Source of the DNA: Mycetocola_B reblochoni | GTDB lineage: Bacteria > Actinomycetota > Actinomycetes > Actinomycetales > Microbacteriaceae | Length of the DNA: 64,000 bases | Assembly: GCF_003667525.1 (NCBI RefSeq) | Contig: NZ_RCUW01000003.1 | Coordinates: 124,001 to 188,000, forward strand | Reading direction: 5' to 3' | Position numbers and translations under genes: made by a program | Part shown: one piece after another, positions 26,128 through 34,948 of the stretch | Position numbering within the stretch: the stretch's first letter is position 1 | Layout: each line of letters starts with the position of its first letter | Notes under the pieces: generated by a model | The model's input: only the letters and a program-made list of their open reading frames with translations | The model's database searches: none | What the model was told of the DNA's origin: nothing

Positions 26128-27054
26128 TCAGGCCCGCGGGTGTGCCTGACGATAGCTCGCGGCGAGACGCTCGGCGGACACGTGCGTGTAGATCTGGGTG
26201 GTGCCCAGTGAGGAGTGCCCGAGGAACTCCTGCACGTTCCGGAGGTCGGCTCCCCCGTCCAGAAGGTGAGTGGCCGTGCTGTGCCGAAGCGTGTGTGGCC
26301 CGGCACCGGCCGGGCCGCCCGCCTCGGGGAAGAGCCCGTTGACGATGCGATACACGGTCCTGGCGTTCACGCGTTCGCCGCGCACACCGAGGACCAACGC
26401 GGCCGTTGTCGCCCGGGACGGCCGGTTCCCGAGCAGGGCGGGCCGATCCCGCGTCACGTAGTCGATCGTTGCTGTCCGTGCGGGCACGCCGAACGGGATG
26501 ACCCGCTCCTTGTCGCCCTTCCCCGTCACCCGGACGGTCAGCTCATCGAGGTTGACCCCGTCGACGTCGAGGGAGACCAGTTCCGACACGCGCATGCCGG
26601 TGGCGTACAGCAGTTCGAGGACACACAGGTCGCGCCCGGCACGATGGTCGCCCTGCGCGGACGCGTCCCTGAGCGCGGCAGCCGCATCGGCGATCCGTTC
26701 CGAGCGGACGAGGTGCGGCAGGGAGCGCCCCGGGCTGGGGGCCCGGAGACGGGCGGCCGGGTTCGCCGCCGTACGCCCCGTGTCGCGCAGCCACTCGCCG
26801 AAGCCGCGCACCGCGGCACGGTGCCGGGCGAGAGTCGCGGGTGCATGCCCCTGTTGGGCGTCGGACCACAGCCAGTCGCGCAGAAGCTCGAGGTCGATCT
26901 GGCCGGTGTCGGTCACGTCGCGCGACGAGCAGTATCGGTGCAGCGCCTCGAGATCTGACGCGTATGCGGTCAGGGTCCGCGTCGACAGACGCGACGAGGA
27001 CAGAACGGCATCGATGTAGCCGTCGATTGCCCTGCCGAGTTCCATAGGCCCCAT
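26128..27054 (-). CDS. xerC: Tyrosine recombinase XerC
   Basis: A 308-residue site-specific recombinase that resolves chromosome dimers at dif with XerD. All catalytic residues are present: R155 (GMRVSEL), K179 (GKGDKER), H254 and R257 (HTLRH), H280 (LGHSS) and the nucleophile Y289 (TQIYTH). The N-terminal SAM-like domain occupies residues 1-100. It sits in the common actinobacterial dprA-xerC order, 30 bases after dprA. An ATG nine bases inside the frame is an alternative start. Confidence 0.93.
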   Translation of the reverse strand: MGPMELGRAIDGYIDAVLSSSRLSTRTLTAYASDLEALHRYCSSRDVTDTGQIDLELLRDWLWSDAQQGHAPATLARHRAAVRGFGEWLRDTGRTAANPAARLRAPSPGRSLPHLVRSERIADAAAALRDASAQGDHRAGRDLCVLELLYATGMRVSELVSLDVDGVNLDELTVRVTGKGDKERVIPFGVPARTATIDYVTRDRPALLGNRPSRATTAALVLGVRGERVNARTVYRIVNGLFPEAGGPAGAGPHTLRHSTATHLLDGGADLRNVQEFLGHSSLGTTQIYTHVSAERLAASYRQAHPRA

Positions 27055-27084
27055 GCTCCCACGGCCCCGTGGACGATGGCAGCC

Positions 27085-28464
27085 TCACGCGCCCGAGCTC
27101 TGCTTCGGCGCGGTGGGCCACCACCTGCCGTCGGTTTGGGTGAGCACCCCGGCCGATTCGAGTGCGGCCAGCTGACCACGAACCGCCCATCCGTCGCGCT
27201 TCCACCCGGAACCGGAATCGGAATCGGAATCGATGATCTCTGTGATCGTCATTCCGGGGTTTCGGGCGATCGACCGGACGAGCGGCTCCTCGACACCGGC
27301 GACGACCGGATGTTCTCGGGCGGCCTCGATGGCGCTCGGAGTCGCGTGCCCTGAACGCCGCCGTCCCCGAGCCGCCGGCACCTCGACGTTCCATCCGACG
27401 AGTTCGGCGGCCTCGACGGCGCTGGTCACGCAGATCGCGCCGTACTCGCGCAGGAGTCGATGGCAACCCGCCGAGGCCGGAGCGGTGATCGGTCCGGGGA
27501 CGGCACCGACAGGGCGTCCGATCGTCGCCGCATGGCCTGCGGTGTTGAGCGAACCGGAGCGAGCCCCGGCCTCGATCACGAGCGTCGCATCGGCGAGCGC
27601 CGCGATCAGCCTGTTGCGATGGAGGAACCCGTGCGCCCGCGGACGTGTCGCAGGAGGGTGCTCGCTGATCACTGCTCCGGACTCGGCGATCTGCTCGATC
27701 AGACGACGGTGCCCGGACGGCGACGCAAGGTCCGCCCCTGAGGCGAGAACCGCGACCGTGGCCGAACCGCTTTCGAGTGCCACACGGTGGGCGACCGCAT
27801 CGATGCCGTAGGCCGCACCCGAGACGATGACGAGGCCGTCCGCCGCCAGGTCCGCCAGGATGCCACGGGCTGCCGCCTCGCCATAGCCGCTCGCGGCCCG
27901 TGCCCCGACGGTCGCCAGCGTTCCCGACGGCGGAACGCGAACCGCGTCCACATCGCCGCGCCCCCACAGCTCTCGAGGCTCCCCCCGGCCCAGGCCACTC
28001 AGCCGTTCCGGCCACTCCGGGACCGCAGCCGTGATCATCCAGAGGCCCGAGCGTGTCGCACGCCTGACCGCCTCCGCCGGTGACTGCTCGGCGCACCGTG
28101 CGCGCAGCCACCGTGCTGCATCGCGCTGCCGCCCCGCCCCCGCGCCTGCGGGGACCACGGCGTCGAGGAGCGCAGCGGAGTCCCTGGTCAGGGCGTCAAG
28201 AAGGAGCACGGGGTCGATGACCGCCCTGATCGCGGCGACGGCCGCGTCATCCGCGCCGCCGAGCAGGCTGACGATCGCGGTCGCGGCGACGTCGTCGACC
28301 TCCCCGGCGGTCACCGTGCGCCACGGCACGAGCCGCTGGCTCAGTTCGAGCGCCAGCCCCGCCGTGCCCAGGCACTCGTCGACGCTGCGGCGTTCGACCG
28401 AGGGGGCGCCTCCTGTCGCGTGACCCGATCGACGGCGGTCGACTCCGCGCCCGGTGCCCGTCAT
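27085..28464 (-). CDS. dprA: DNA-processing protein DprA
   Basis: A 459-residue protein that in competent bacteria loads RecA on incoming single-stranded DNA. The Rossmann-like core is clear: TVGARAASGYGE, VSGAAYGIDAVAH, FLHRNRLIAALADATLV and EAGARSGSLNTAGHA. An N-terminal helical domain and a C-terminal winged-helix-like domain (about 395-459) flank it. A DSDSDSGSG stretch inside the C-terminal part is encoded by a hexanucleotide repeat (27208-27231). The ATG overlaps the yifB stop by four bases. Confidence 0.93.
   Translation of the reverse strand: MTGTGRGVDRRRSGHATGGAPSVERRSVDECLGTAGLALELSQRLVPWRTVTAGEVDDVAATAIVSLLGGADDAAVAAIRAVIDPVLLLDALTRDSAALLDAVVPAGAGAGRQRDAARWLRARCAEQSPAEAVRRATRSGLWMITAAVPEWPERLSGLGRGEPRELWGRGDVDAVRVPPSGTLATVGARAASGYGEAAARGILADLAADGLVIVSGAAYGIDAVAHRVALESGSATVAVLASGADLASPSGHRRLIEQIAESGAVISEHPPATRPRAHGFLHRNRLIAALADATLVIEAGARSGSLNTAGHAATIGRPVGAVPGPITAPASAGCHRLLREYGAICVTSAVEAAELVGWNVEVPAARGRRRSGHATPSAIEAAREHPVVAGVEEPLVRSIARNPGMTITEIIDSDSDSGSGWKRDGWAVRGQLAALESAGVLTQTDGRWWPTAPKQSSGA
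27208..27231 (-). repeat. Hexanucleotide repeat inside dprA
   Basis: Four copies of a six-base unit (GGAACC once, GGAATC three times on the plus strand) encode alternating Asp-Ser. Copy-number change would keep the reading frame and alter only linker length in DprA. Confidence 0.8.
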
Positions 28465-30014
28465 GCTTCGCCTCGGCGAAAATACAGCGCCTGATCCACG
28501 TCGTCCGCTCCGGGCCGGTCCCGGTCCTCCAGGTCGGCGATCGTCCACGCGACCCGGCGTACCCGGTCATACCCGCGCATGCTGAGGATGCCCCTGTCCC
28601 ATGCCTGGTCGAGGTGCCGACGAGCCGACGGCGGTATCGCGAGGGACGCCGTGCCGAGCTCGGCGCGGGAAAGCGCGGCGTTGGGCTTGCCCGCTCGTTC
28701 CACCGCACGACGGCGCGCCCTGTCGACGGCCTCAGCGAGCCGGGCGGTCGTCGCCTGCGAGCCCGGCCGGGTTCGCCGCGGGGCCGCGACCCGCACCCGC
28801 ACATCGATACGGTCCATGATCGGCCCAGCCAACCGCGAGCGGTACCGCCGGAGAGCATCCGGGCTACAGGTGCACTCGCGTTCGCCCGTTCCCGCGAATC
28901 CGCACGGGCAGGGGTTCGAGGCGAGGGTGAGCTGGAATCGCGCGGGGAAGGTGACGTTGCCGCTCGCGCGATGAATCCGGACCTCGCCCGTCTCGATGGG
29001 CTGGCGCAGGGCGTTGAGTGTGTGTCGGCTCATCTCGGACACCTCGTCGAGGAAGAGCACGCCGTGACAGGCGAGGGTCACCGCCCCCGGCCTGATGCGA
29101 CCGCTCCCGCCACCGAGCAGCGCGACGGTCGACGCCGTGTGGTGTGGCGCGACGAACGGCGGGGTTCTCTCCAGTGCGGTCAGCGCGCCCTCCCCCGCGA
29201 TGGAGCGAATGCAGCTGAGCTCTCTCGCGCTGTGGTCGTCCAGGCGCGGCATGATCCCGGCGAGACGTTCCGCGATCATGCTCTTCCCCGTGCCCGGTGA
29301 CCCCACCATCGACAGGTGATGCGCTCCCGCTGCGGCGATCTGCGCCGCCCTGATGGCGTCGTCCTGATCGTGGACGTCGGCGAAGTCGGAGCGAACGACC
29401 GACGTGGGATGCGGACGCGATGCATCACCGCTCCGACGCGGAGCCCAGCGAGCACCCAGAGCAGGCACCGGCTGGGCCTCCAGCCGTGCGCGCTGATCGT
29501 CATCGGCGCAGCCGAGAACCGCCTCCCTGAGCGTGGACACGGGCAGGACCTGCAGGTCGTCTGCGGCGAGCCGAGCCTCGTCGACGTTGTCGGCAGGAAC
29601 GACGACCGTCGTGAAGCCGGCGTCGCGCGCGGCGATGCACGCCGGAAGGACTCCGGGAACGGAGCGGACGCGGCCGTCGAGCCCCAGCTCGCCGATGTGC
29701 ACGACACGATCGATCCTCGCCGCGTCGACGACGCCCCCGGCAGCGAGGGCGGCGAGAGCGACCGCCAGATCGAAGCCCGTCCCGTGCTTGGGCAGGTCGG
29801 CCGGGGCGAGGTTCACCGTCAACCGTCTGGCAGGCAAGGAGACGCCGGCGTTGGCCGCGGCCTGCCTGACCCTGTCCTCGGCCTCCGCCAGAGCGCGATC
29901 GGCGAGGCCGATGATGCTGAACCGCGGCAGTTGCGCACCCAGGTCGGCCTCGACCTCAACGGCCGTTCCCCCGATCCCCACCACCGCGACCGCCCACGTG
30001 CGTGCGACGGCCAT
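28461..30014 (-). CDS. YifB family Mg-chelatase-like AAA ATPase
   Basis: A 517-residue protein with an N-terminal Lon-protease-like fold (FSIIGLADRALAEAEDRVR, PADLPKHGTGFDLAVA) followed by a ChlI-type AAA domain: Walker A GSPGTGKS, FLDEVSEM as Walker B, then ASNPCPCGFAGTGE. A related protein, ComM, helps branch migration during natural transformation, which fits the dprA and yraN neighbourhood. The ATG overlaps the YraN stop by one base (TGATG), and the stop overlaps dprA by four, so the three genes are coupled. Confidence 0.92.
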   Translation of the reverse strand: MAVARTWAVAVVGIGGTAVEVEADLGAQLPRFSIIGLADRALAEAEDRVRQAAANAGVSLPARRLTVNLAPADLPKHGTGFDLAVALAALAAGGVVDAARIDRVVHIGELGLDGRVRSVPGVLPACIAARDAGFTTVVVPADNVDEARLAADDLQVLPVSTLREAVLGCADDDQRARLEAQPVPALGARWAPRRSGDASRPHPTSVVRSDFADVHDQDDAIRAAQIAAAGAHHLSMVGSPGTGKSMIAERLAGIMPRLDDHSARELSCIRSIAGEGALTALERTPPFVAPHHTASTVALLGGGSGRIRPGAVTLACHGVLFLDEVSEMSRHTLNALRQPIETGEVRIHRASGNVTFPARFQLTLASNPCPCGFAGTGERECTCSPDALRRYRSRLAGPIMDRIDVRVRVAAPRRTRPGSQATTARLAEAVDRARRRAVERAGKPNAALSRAELGTASLAIPPSARRHLDQAWDRGILSMRGYDRVRRVAWTIADLEDRDRPGADDVDQALYFRRGEA

Positions 30015-30364
30015 CAGCCGATCGCCGTCAGGTGCTCGATGCGCCAGGATGCGGGAGTGCCGACGACGGCGACGGCGTCGATCCGGAGCGGGCCATGGCC
30101 GGGGTTCTCGCGCCCCCACTGGGCGGCGAGCACCCGCAACCGATGCAGCTTGATCGGTGTGATCGCCTCGAGCGGGTGGCCGAAGCCGGTCCCTCGGCGC
30201 GTCTTGACCTCGACGATGGCGGTGCGTCCGCCGAGGGCGGCGACGATGTCCACCTCGCCCGCGGCACCTCGCCAGTTCCGCGCGATGACCGTGTACCCGA
30301 GCGACCGAAGGTAGTCAGCCGCGCGGTCCTCTCCCCATCGACCGGTCTCGATCCGTGTCTGCAT
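30014..30364 (-). CDS. YraN family endonuclease-fold protein
   Basis: A 116-residue UPF0102 protein with a restriction-endonuclease-like core: GRWGEDRAADYL, then GEVDIVAALGGRTAIVEVKTRR containing the D-(E)xK arrangement. The biochemical role is unknown; its frequent placement with yifB and dprA suggests DNA uptake or processing. The ATG at 30362-30364 has GGAGGGGG upstream, so the frame extension to 30430 is rejected. Confidence 0.9.
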   Translation of the reverse strand: MQTRIETGRWGEDRAADYLRSLGYTVIARNWRGAAGEVDIVAALGGRTAIVEVKTRRGTGFGHPLEAITPIKLHRLRVLAAQWGRENPGHGPLRIDAVAVVGTPASWRIEHLTAIG

Positions 30365-30554
30365 CCCGCTCCCCCTCCGACACGGCCATCGTCGGCCGTC
30401 CCCGGGCGAGCAGGAATGCTCCGCGCGCATCCGGGCACAGCACCGGAGAGCGGATCGCTGTGGAGGAGCCAGGGACCCCCGGCAGCCGTACTCGGGGCCA
30501 CAGACGGGTCGGCCGGTACCGCACGCCTCGAAACGGCGGGCCCGCCTGGAGACG

Positions 30555-30878
30555 CTACTTGTCGAGCGAGAGGTCCTTGGGAAGCTCGAAGTCCCGCTGG
30601 GACAGCTTCTCGACGTTGACGTCCTTGAATGTGAGGACGCGGACCGACGACACGAATCTGTCGGAGCGGTACACGTCCCAGACCCAGACGTCCTTCATGT
30701 TCAACTCGAAGTAGAAGTCGTGCTCGGTGTCTTTGCGGTCGAGGCTGACCTCGTTCGCCAAATAGAACCGTCGCTCCGTCTCGATCACGTACGCGAACTG
30801 GCCGACCACGTCGCGATACTCGCGATACAGCGCCAGCTCGACCTCGCGGTCGTAGTCCTCAAGTTCCTCGTCGTCCAT
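30555..30878 (-). CDS. DUF2469 protein
   Basis: A 107-residue acidic protein of the actinobacterial DUF2469 family: it opens with DDEELEDYDREVELALYREYRDVV and contains RRFYLANEV and DVWVWDVYRSDRFV. The function is not known. It follows rnhB, the same order seen in mycobacteria. A TAAGAT box lies seven bases before the ATG, so a leaderless transcript is likely. The 190 bases to the next gene downstream show no clear feature. Confidence 0.9.
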   Translation of the reverse strand: MDDEELEDYDREVELALYREYRDVVGQFAYVIETERRFYLANEVSLDRKDTEHDFYFELNMKDVWVWDVYRSDRFVSSVRVLTFKDVNVEKLSQRDFELPKDLSLDK

Positions 30879-30888
30879 CGCCACCATC

Positions 30889-31527
30889 TTATCCGCGTTC
30901 GTGGAGCCACGTGAGCCGGTGAAGCGGGCTCGGGCCCTTCTCAGCGAGACCCGCATAGTGGGCTCCGCTGCCGTAGCCCTTGTTGCTCTCCCAGAGATAA
31001 CCAGGATGTCTCAGCGCGGCCGCCGTCATGAGCTCGTCCCTGGCGACCTTCGCCACCACCGAGGCCGCGGCCACGCTGATGCAGTCGCGGTCCGCCTTGA
31101 CACGGGCGCGGACGTCGAGCGGACTGCTCAGCACGGGTGAGAGCCAGTCAGCGCTCCCGTCGAGAAGGATCGTGGCCTGCGCCACCGCGACACCCCTGGT
31201 GTGCAGCTCGGCGAGTGCGCGCTTCGCCGCCGCTCCCAGCGCGGCGACGATCCCACCGCGGTCGATCTCCTCCGGATCCGCGTAGCCGACAGCGGACGGC
31301 GTCCACTCGCTGATCAGCGGCGCCAGCAGCGCCCGACGCTTCGCGGACAGCAGCTTCGAGTCCCTCACCCCGTCCGGGGCGGGAACATCGGTGCGGAAAA
31401 CGCTCACCCCGACCGCGACAGGGCCGGCGATCGCCCCCCTGCCCACCTCGTCGCAACCGATCACGAGGCGCGACCCTTCCGCGATCAGTGCCCGTTCGAC
31501 GTGATCGTGCGGGTCACTCGCCGGCAT
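30889..31527 (-). CDS. rnhB: Ribonuclease HII
   Basis: A 212-residue nuclease that removes ribonucleotides and RNA-DNA hybrids. The catalytic DE pair is in VIGCDEVGRGAIAGPVAVG (D25, E26); the further aspartates are in ILLDGSADWL and VKADRDCISVAAASVVAKVARD. The frame overlaps the 3' end of lepB by 14 bases, typical of the lepB-rnhB pair. Confidence 0.96.
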   Translation of the reverse strand: MPASDPHDHVERALIAEGSRLVIGCDEVGRGAIAGPVAVGVSVFRTDVPAPDGVRDSKLLSAKRRALLAPLISEWTPSAVGYADPEEIDRGGIVAALGAAAKRALAELHTRGVAVAQATILLDGSADWLSPVLSSPLDVRARVKADRDCISVAAASVVAKVARDELMTAAALRHPGYLWESNKGYGSGAHYAGLAEKGPSPLHRLTWLHERG

Positions 31528-32272
31528 CGGCCGTGTCGGGGACGCCGCGGAACACCTCGGGGTAGTTGCCGAGAACGCTCCAGCGCGACACCGGCCAGCT
31601 GATGACGAACGCGCGACCGACCACGTTCTCGACGGGGACGAAGCCCTGACCGGGCTTGTCCTGGTTGTACCGCGAGTCGGCAGAGTTGTAGCGGTTGTCG
31701 CCGAGGACCCAGAGCGAGCCCTCCGGAACGGTCACGTCGAACTCGCGCTCCGACACGCTCTCCTTTCCCGCGGGAAGAAGCACGTACGGCTCCGAGATGG
31801 GGACCCCGTTGACGCTGAGCTGTCCCGAGGCGTTGCAGCACTCCACGTGGTCGCCCGGCAGGCCGATGACCCGCTTGATGAGGTGCTCATCGTCGTCGGG
31901 GCTGGTGAGGCCGATCAGGTTCGTCAGCCACGACGAGGCCGTGGGCGGAACGCCCGAGCCCTCGAGCCACCCTCCCGGATCCTTGAAGACGACGACGTCC
32001 CCGCGCTCGAGGCCGACCACCTCGGGAACCAGCTGGTTGACCAGGATCCTGTCGTCGATCTGGAGGGTGTTCTCCATCGACCCCGAGGGGATGTAGAACG
32101 AACGGACCAGGAACGTCTTGACGACGAACGAGATGACCACCGCCACCACGACGATGATGACCAGGTCCCGGAGGAAGCCGAGGAAACCGCTCCTCCGAGC
32201 GGGGCGACGCGGCCGCACAAGTGGTTGTTCTTCCGACGTCACGACGCCTGGTGTCCTCTCGTTGACGCTCAC
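31514..32272 (-). CDS. lepB: Signal peptidase I
   Basis: A 252-residue membrane peptidase that cleaves secretory signal peptides. One N-terminal helix (about 36-52) is followed by the Ser-Lys dyad: S65 in IPSGSMENTL and K133 in LIKRVIGLPGD; LGDNRYNSADSR closes the active site. The GTG at 32270-32272 uses a GGGGAG site that lies inside the hairpin at 32274-32313. A second GTG at codon 11 with GAGAGGA upstream is an alternative start. Confidence 0.95.
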   Translation of the reverse strand: MSVNERTPGVVTSEEQPLVRPRRPARRSGFLGFLRDLVIIVVVAVVISFVVKTFLVRSFYIPSGSMENTLQIDDRILVNQLVPEVVGLERGDVVVFKDPGGWLEGSGVPPTASSWLTNLIGLTSPDDDEHLIKRVIGLPGDHVECCNASGQLSVNGVPISEPYVLLPAGKESVSEREFDVTVPEGSLWVLGDNRYNSADSRYNQDKPGQGFVPVENVVGRAFVISWPVSRWSVLGNYPEVFRGVPDTADAGE

Positions 32273-32273
32273 A

Positions 32274-32313
32274 GAGCGAGCTCCCCACCAGTGTAGGGGT
32301 GGGGAGCTCGCTC
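32274..32313 (-). terminator. Hairpin between rplS and lepB
   Basis: A perfect 13-base-pair stem (32274-32286 with 32301-32313) with a 14-base loop begins 20 bases after the rplS stop and ends one base before the lepB GTG. No U-run follows. It may reduce read-through from rplS, and it contains the GGGGAG that would serve lepB, so it could also limit lepB translation. Confidence 0.6.
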
Positions 32314-32332
32314 GAGACGGGGTGGGCGCGGC

Positions 32333-32680
32333 CTAGTTCTCGCGCTTCTCCTTGATCTTCGCCTTCTTGCCGCGAAGCTCGCGCAGGTAGTAGAGCTTGG
32401 CACGGCGGACGTCACCGCGGGAGACGACCTCGATCTTGTCGATGATCGGCGAGTGCACGGGGAAGGTGCGCTCGACACCGATCTGGAAGCTGACCTTGCG
32501 GACCGTGAAGGTCTCGCGCACGCCGTCACCCTGACGAGCGATCACGACACCCTGGAAGACCTGCACACGCGAGCGGTTGCCCTCGACGATGTTGACGTGC
32601 ACCTTGAGGGTGTCACCGGCGCGGAACTCGGGGATGTCGCTACGCAGCGATGCGGCGTCAACCTGATCCAGAATGCTCAT
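32333..32680 (-). CDS. rplS: Large ribosomal subunit protein bL19
   Basis: A 115-residue ribosomal protein with the standard pattern: IPEFRAGDTLKVHVNIVEGN, RVQVFQGVVIARQG, VHSPIIDKIEVV and RRAKLYYLRELRGKKAKIKE. The ATG at 32678-32680 follows the purine-rich AGAGAGCGAAAATA. The frame upstream to 32827 is untranslated leader of about 150 bases, which has no structure I can interpret. Confidence 0.97.
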   Translation of the reverse strand: MSILDQVDAASLRSDIPEFRAGDTLKVHVNIVEGNRSRVQVFQGVVIARQGDGVRETFTVRKVSFQIGVERTFPVHSPIIDKIEVVSRGDVRRAKLYYLRELRGKKAKIKEKREN

Positions 32681-32836
32681 TATTTTCGCTCTCTGCGGCG
32701 GCGTCCGGTCAACCGCGGGGTAGGAATCTGATGAATGGGGGTGTGCTCTCCGCCGTGCGGTGATCTCCCCGGAAGCAGAGATCTGTCCGAGCACAAGGGT
32801 CAATGATGCCAGAACGGCACCGCTCATGCAAAGGCG

Positions 32837-33325
32837 TCAGTCCCGGCGCGGCTGGTCCTCGTCGATGACGATCATCTCTCCCTGCCAGTCGGGCTCCGGC
32901 TTCGTCACCGACGGCGGGGTGCGCATCTGCTGGTACTCGGCGGTGAACTCCGCCGCCTTGCGGCGCAGCGCGACGATCAGACGCCACAGCGCGTTCCAGA
33001 ACGCGACGAGCCCGAGCAGGACCATCGCCGTGACCGTCCAGCCTGCATCGAACTGGAACGTGCCGAACACGACGATCGAGGCATGCCAGAGCAGCAGGAT
33101 GACGGCGTCGCGGGACTCGAGGGCGCGTTCGCCACGGACGCCAGGCCGAAGCGCCGTCACCCCGGCGACTCCGGAGAGTGCGATGAACAGCAGCGGCAGC
33201 GCCAGAAGTACGCCGGCAAGCGCCCATCCGCCCCGGGAGAACAGCGTCCAGCCGAGCAGGGTCCAGGCCGGAAGTGCCAGGCAGGCGATCCACATCCAGC
33301 GGTAGAGCGCGCGTCGCAGTGTCAT
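32837..33325 (-). CDS. Small integral membrane protein of unknown function
   Basis: A 162-residue protein with four likely membrane helices (about 8-25, 35-55, 74-92, 97-115) and a polar C-terminal tail ending in EDQPRRD. I do not recognise the family; similar proteins in Microbacteriaceae are sometimes called transporter permeases, but four helices and no signature do not support that. TATCAT lies six bases before the ATG, predicting a leaderless mRNA. It sits between trmD and rplS, normally adjacent or nearly so. Confidence 0.75.
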   Translation of the reverse strand: MTLRRALYRWMWIACLALPAWTLLGWTLFSRGGWALAGVLLALPLLFIALSGVAGVTALRPGVRGERALESRDAVILLLWHASIVVFGTFQFDAGWTVTAMVLLGLVAFWNALWRLIVALRRKAAEFTAEYQQMRTPPSVTKPEPDWQGEMIVIDEDQPRRD

Positions 33326-33344
33326 GCTCCCATGATACGGAGCC

Positions 33345-34079
33345 TCAGCTGGGCTCCCGCCCGATTTCGCCGTCAGCGGGACGCGGGTCCTCGGCGCGGA
33401 GCAGCTCGGGGCGGACGAGTCGGGTGCGCTCCAGCTGTTGCGCGTGCCGCCACTCCCCCACACGTCCGTGATGACCACTGAGAAGCACCGGGGGGACATC
33501 ATGGCCCCGCCACGACGAGGGCTTCGTGTAGACCGGGTACTCCAGGAGCCCGTCCTGCTCATGGGATTCGTGCAGAAGCGACTCGGGGTTGCCGACCATC
33601 CCCGGGATGAGGCGAGCGACGGCCTCGAGCACCACCATCGTCGCCGACTCGCCGCCGTTGAGAACGTAGTCTCCGATGCTGAGCATCATCGTCCTCGACC
33701 TGCCGGCGGTGTCGTCGATGACCCTCTGGTCGATGCCCTCGTAACGACCACAGCAGAACACGAGGTGCTGCTCCTCGCTCAGCTCATGGGCGGTGGACTG
33801 ACGGAACACCTGTCCCGCCGGCGAGGGGAAGACCACGAGAGGGTCGTCGGCGTCCGCGAGGATCGCGTCGAGCGCCTCACCCCACGGCTCCGGCTTCATG
33901 ACCATTCCGGCGCCGCCGCCGTAGGGGGTGTCGTCGACCGTGCGATGACGGTCGTGGGCGTGGTCACGCAGATCGTGAATGCGCACGTCCAGCACGCCGT
34001 TGCTCCGCGCCCTGCCCATGAGGGACAGATCCAGCACGTCGAAGAACGCCGGGAAGATCGTGACGATGTCGACTCGCAT
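33345..34079 (-). CDS. trmD: tRNA (guanine-N1-)-methyltransferase
   Basis: A 244-residue SPOUT enzyme that methylates G37 of tRNAs with a G36, preventing frameshifts. Typical segments are VDIVTIFPAFFDVLDLSLMG, DDTPYGGGAGMVMKPEP, CGRYEGIDQRVID and the knot SIGDYVLNGGESA. It lies eight bases after rimM. Confidence 0.97.
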   Translation of the reverse strand: MRVDIVTIFPAFFDVLDLSLMGRARSNGVLDVRIHDLRDHAHDRHRTVDDTPYGGGAGMVMKPEPWGEALDAILADADDPLVVFPSPAGQVFRQSTAHELSEEQHLVFCCGRYEGIDQRVIDDTAGRSRTMMLSIGDYVLNGGESATMVVLEAVARLIPGMVGNPESLLHESHEQDGLLEYPVYTKPSSWRGHDVPPVLLSGHHGRVGEWRHAQQLERTRLVRPELLRAEDPRPADGEIGREPS

Positions 34080-34087
34080 CGGTCGGC

Positions 34088-34708
34088 TCAGTCGGAGCCG
34101 ACGTCGGTGCCGTCGGTATCGGCCCCATCGTCGGTGCCGGTGTCGGCGTCGTCATCGGCGCCGTCGGCGACCTCCTCGAAGAGGCCGGCCGGAGGGGTCA
34201 CGACGATCCTGCCGCCTGCGACATCGACCTCGGGGACGAGCGCGCGGACGAAGGGCACGAGCACCTCGCCGGACGCAGTGTCGACGGCCAGGAGATCCTG
34301 TGCGGGAAGGTGATCGATCCGGGCGACGGTTCCGAGAACCACGCCGTCGCGGACCACGTCGAGGCCGATGAGCTGGTGGTGGTGCCAGGCGTCGTCCTCC
34401 TGGTCCTCGTCGGAGTCGTCGTCGATCCAGAGGATGGCCTTCGCCAGCCCCTCCGCCGCGGTGCGGTCGTCGACGCCGTCGAAGAATCCGACGGGGTGAG
34501 AGTTGAACCAGCGCAGCTGGGTGAGCGTCAGCGTTCGCCCGTGCCAGGGCGACGAGGTCGGCACCTGCAGGGTGAAGACGGCGCCGGGGACGAAGCGCTT
34601 CTCCGGGTCGTCGGTGAAGAGCTCGAGTTTGATGGCGCCCTTCAGGCCATGGGCCTTCGTCAGGCGCCCGACGCGGAGCTGCGGCGCGGGGGTCGTTGCA
34701 GCGTTCAC
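34088..34708 (-). CDS. rimM: Ribosome maturation factor RimM
   Basis: A 206-residue factor for 30S head maturation, binding uS19. The N-terminal RimM domain begins at LRVGRLTKAHGLKGAIKLELFTD and a PRC-barrel occupies about 100-175. The last 25 residues are a D/T/G-rich acidic tail (TDDGADTDGTD) encoded by imperfect GTC-rich repeats. The start is uncertain: the GTG at 34706-34708 follows the KH-gene stop by one base; another GTG at 34744 would overlap that gene by 35 bases. Neither has a strong ribosome site, which suggests coupling. Confidence 0.9.
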   Translation of the reverse strand: MNAATTPAPQLRVGRLTKAHGLKGAIKLELFTDDPEKRFVPGAVFTLQVPTSSPWHGRTLTLTQLRWFNSHPVGFFDGVDDRTAAEGLAKAILWIDDDSDEDQEDDAWHHHQLIGLDVVRDGVVLGTVARIDHLPAQDLLAVDTASGEVLVPFVRALVPEVDVAGGRIVVTPPAGLFEEVADGADDDADTGTDDGADTDGTDVGSD

Positions 34709-34709
34709 G

Positions 34710-34946
34710 TCAGGCGTCGGTGTCGATGACGTCGACGCGGACACGACGGCCGTCCGCCAGGGCGGCGACGAGCGTGCGCAGGGACTTGGCTGTGCGCCCC
34801 GAACGACCGATGACCCGGCCGAGGTCCTCGGGGTTCACACGAACCTCGAGGACCTCGCCACGGGCGGTGTCCTTCGCGACGACACGCACGTCGTCAGGGT
34901 GATCGACGATCCCCTTGACCAGGTGCGCGAGTGCGGAGTCGAGCAA
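34710..34946 (-). CDS. KH-domain RNA-binding protein (KhpA-like)
   Basis: A 78-residue single KH domain: DALAHLVKGIVDHPDDVRV type start, the RNA-binding GRVIGRSGRTAKSLRTL loop, and an acidic end. KhpA proteins bind many RNAs with KhpB; in this bacterial group the gene sits between rpsP and rimM. The start codon is TTG, two bases after the rpsP stop, so translation depends on termination of rpsP. Confidence 0.92.
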   Translation of the reverse strand: MLDSALAHLVKGIVDHPDDVRVVAKDTARGEVLEVRVNPEDLGRVIGRSGRTAKSLRTLVAALADGRRVRVDVIDTDA

Positions 34947-34948
34947 TG

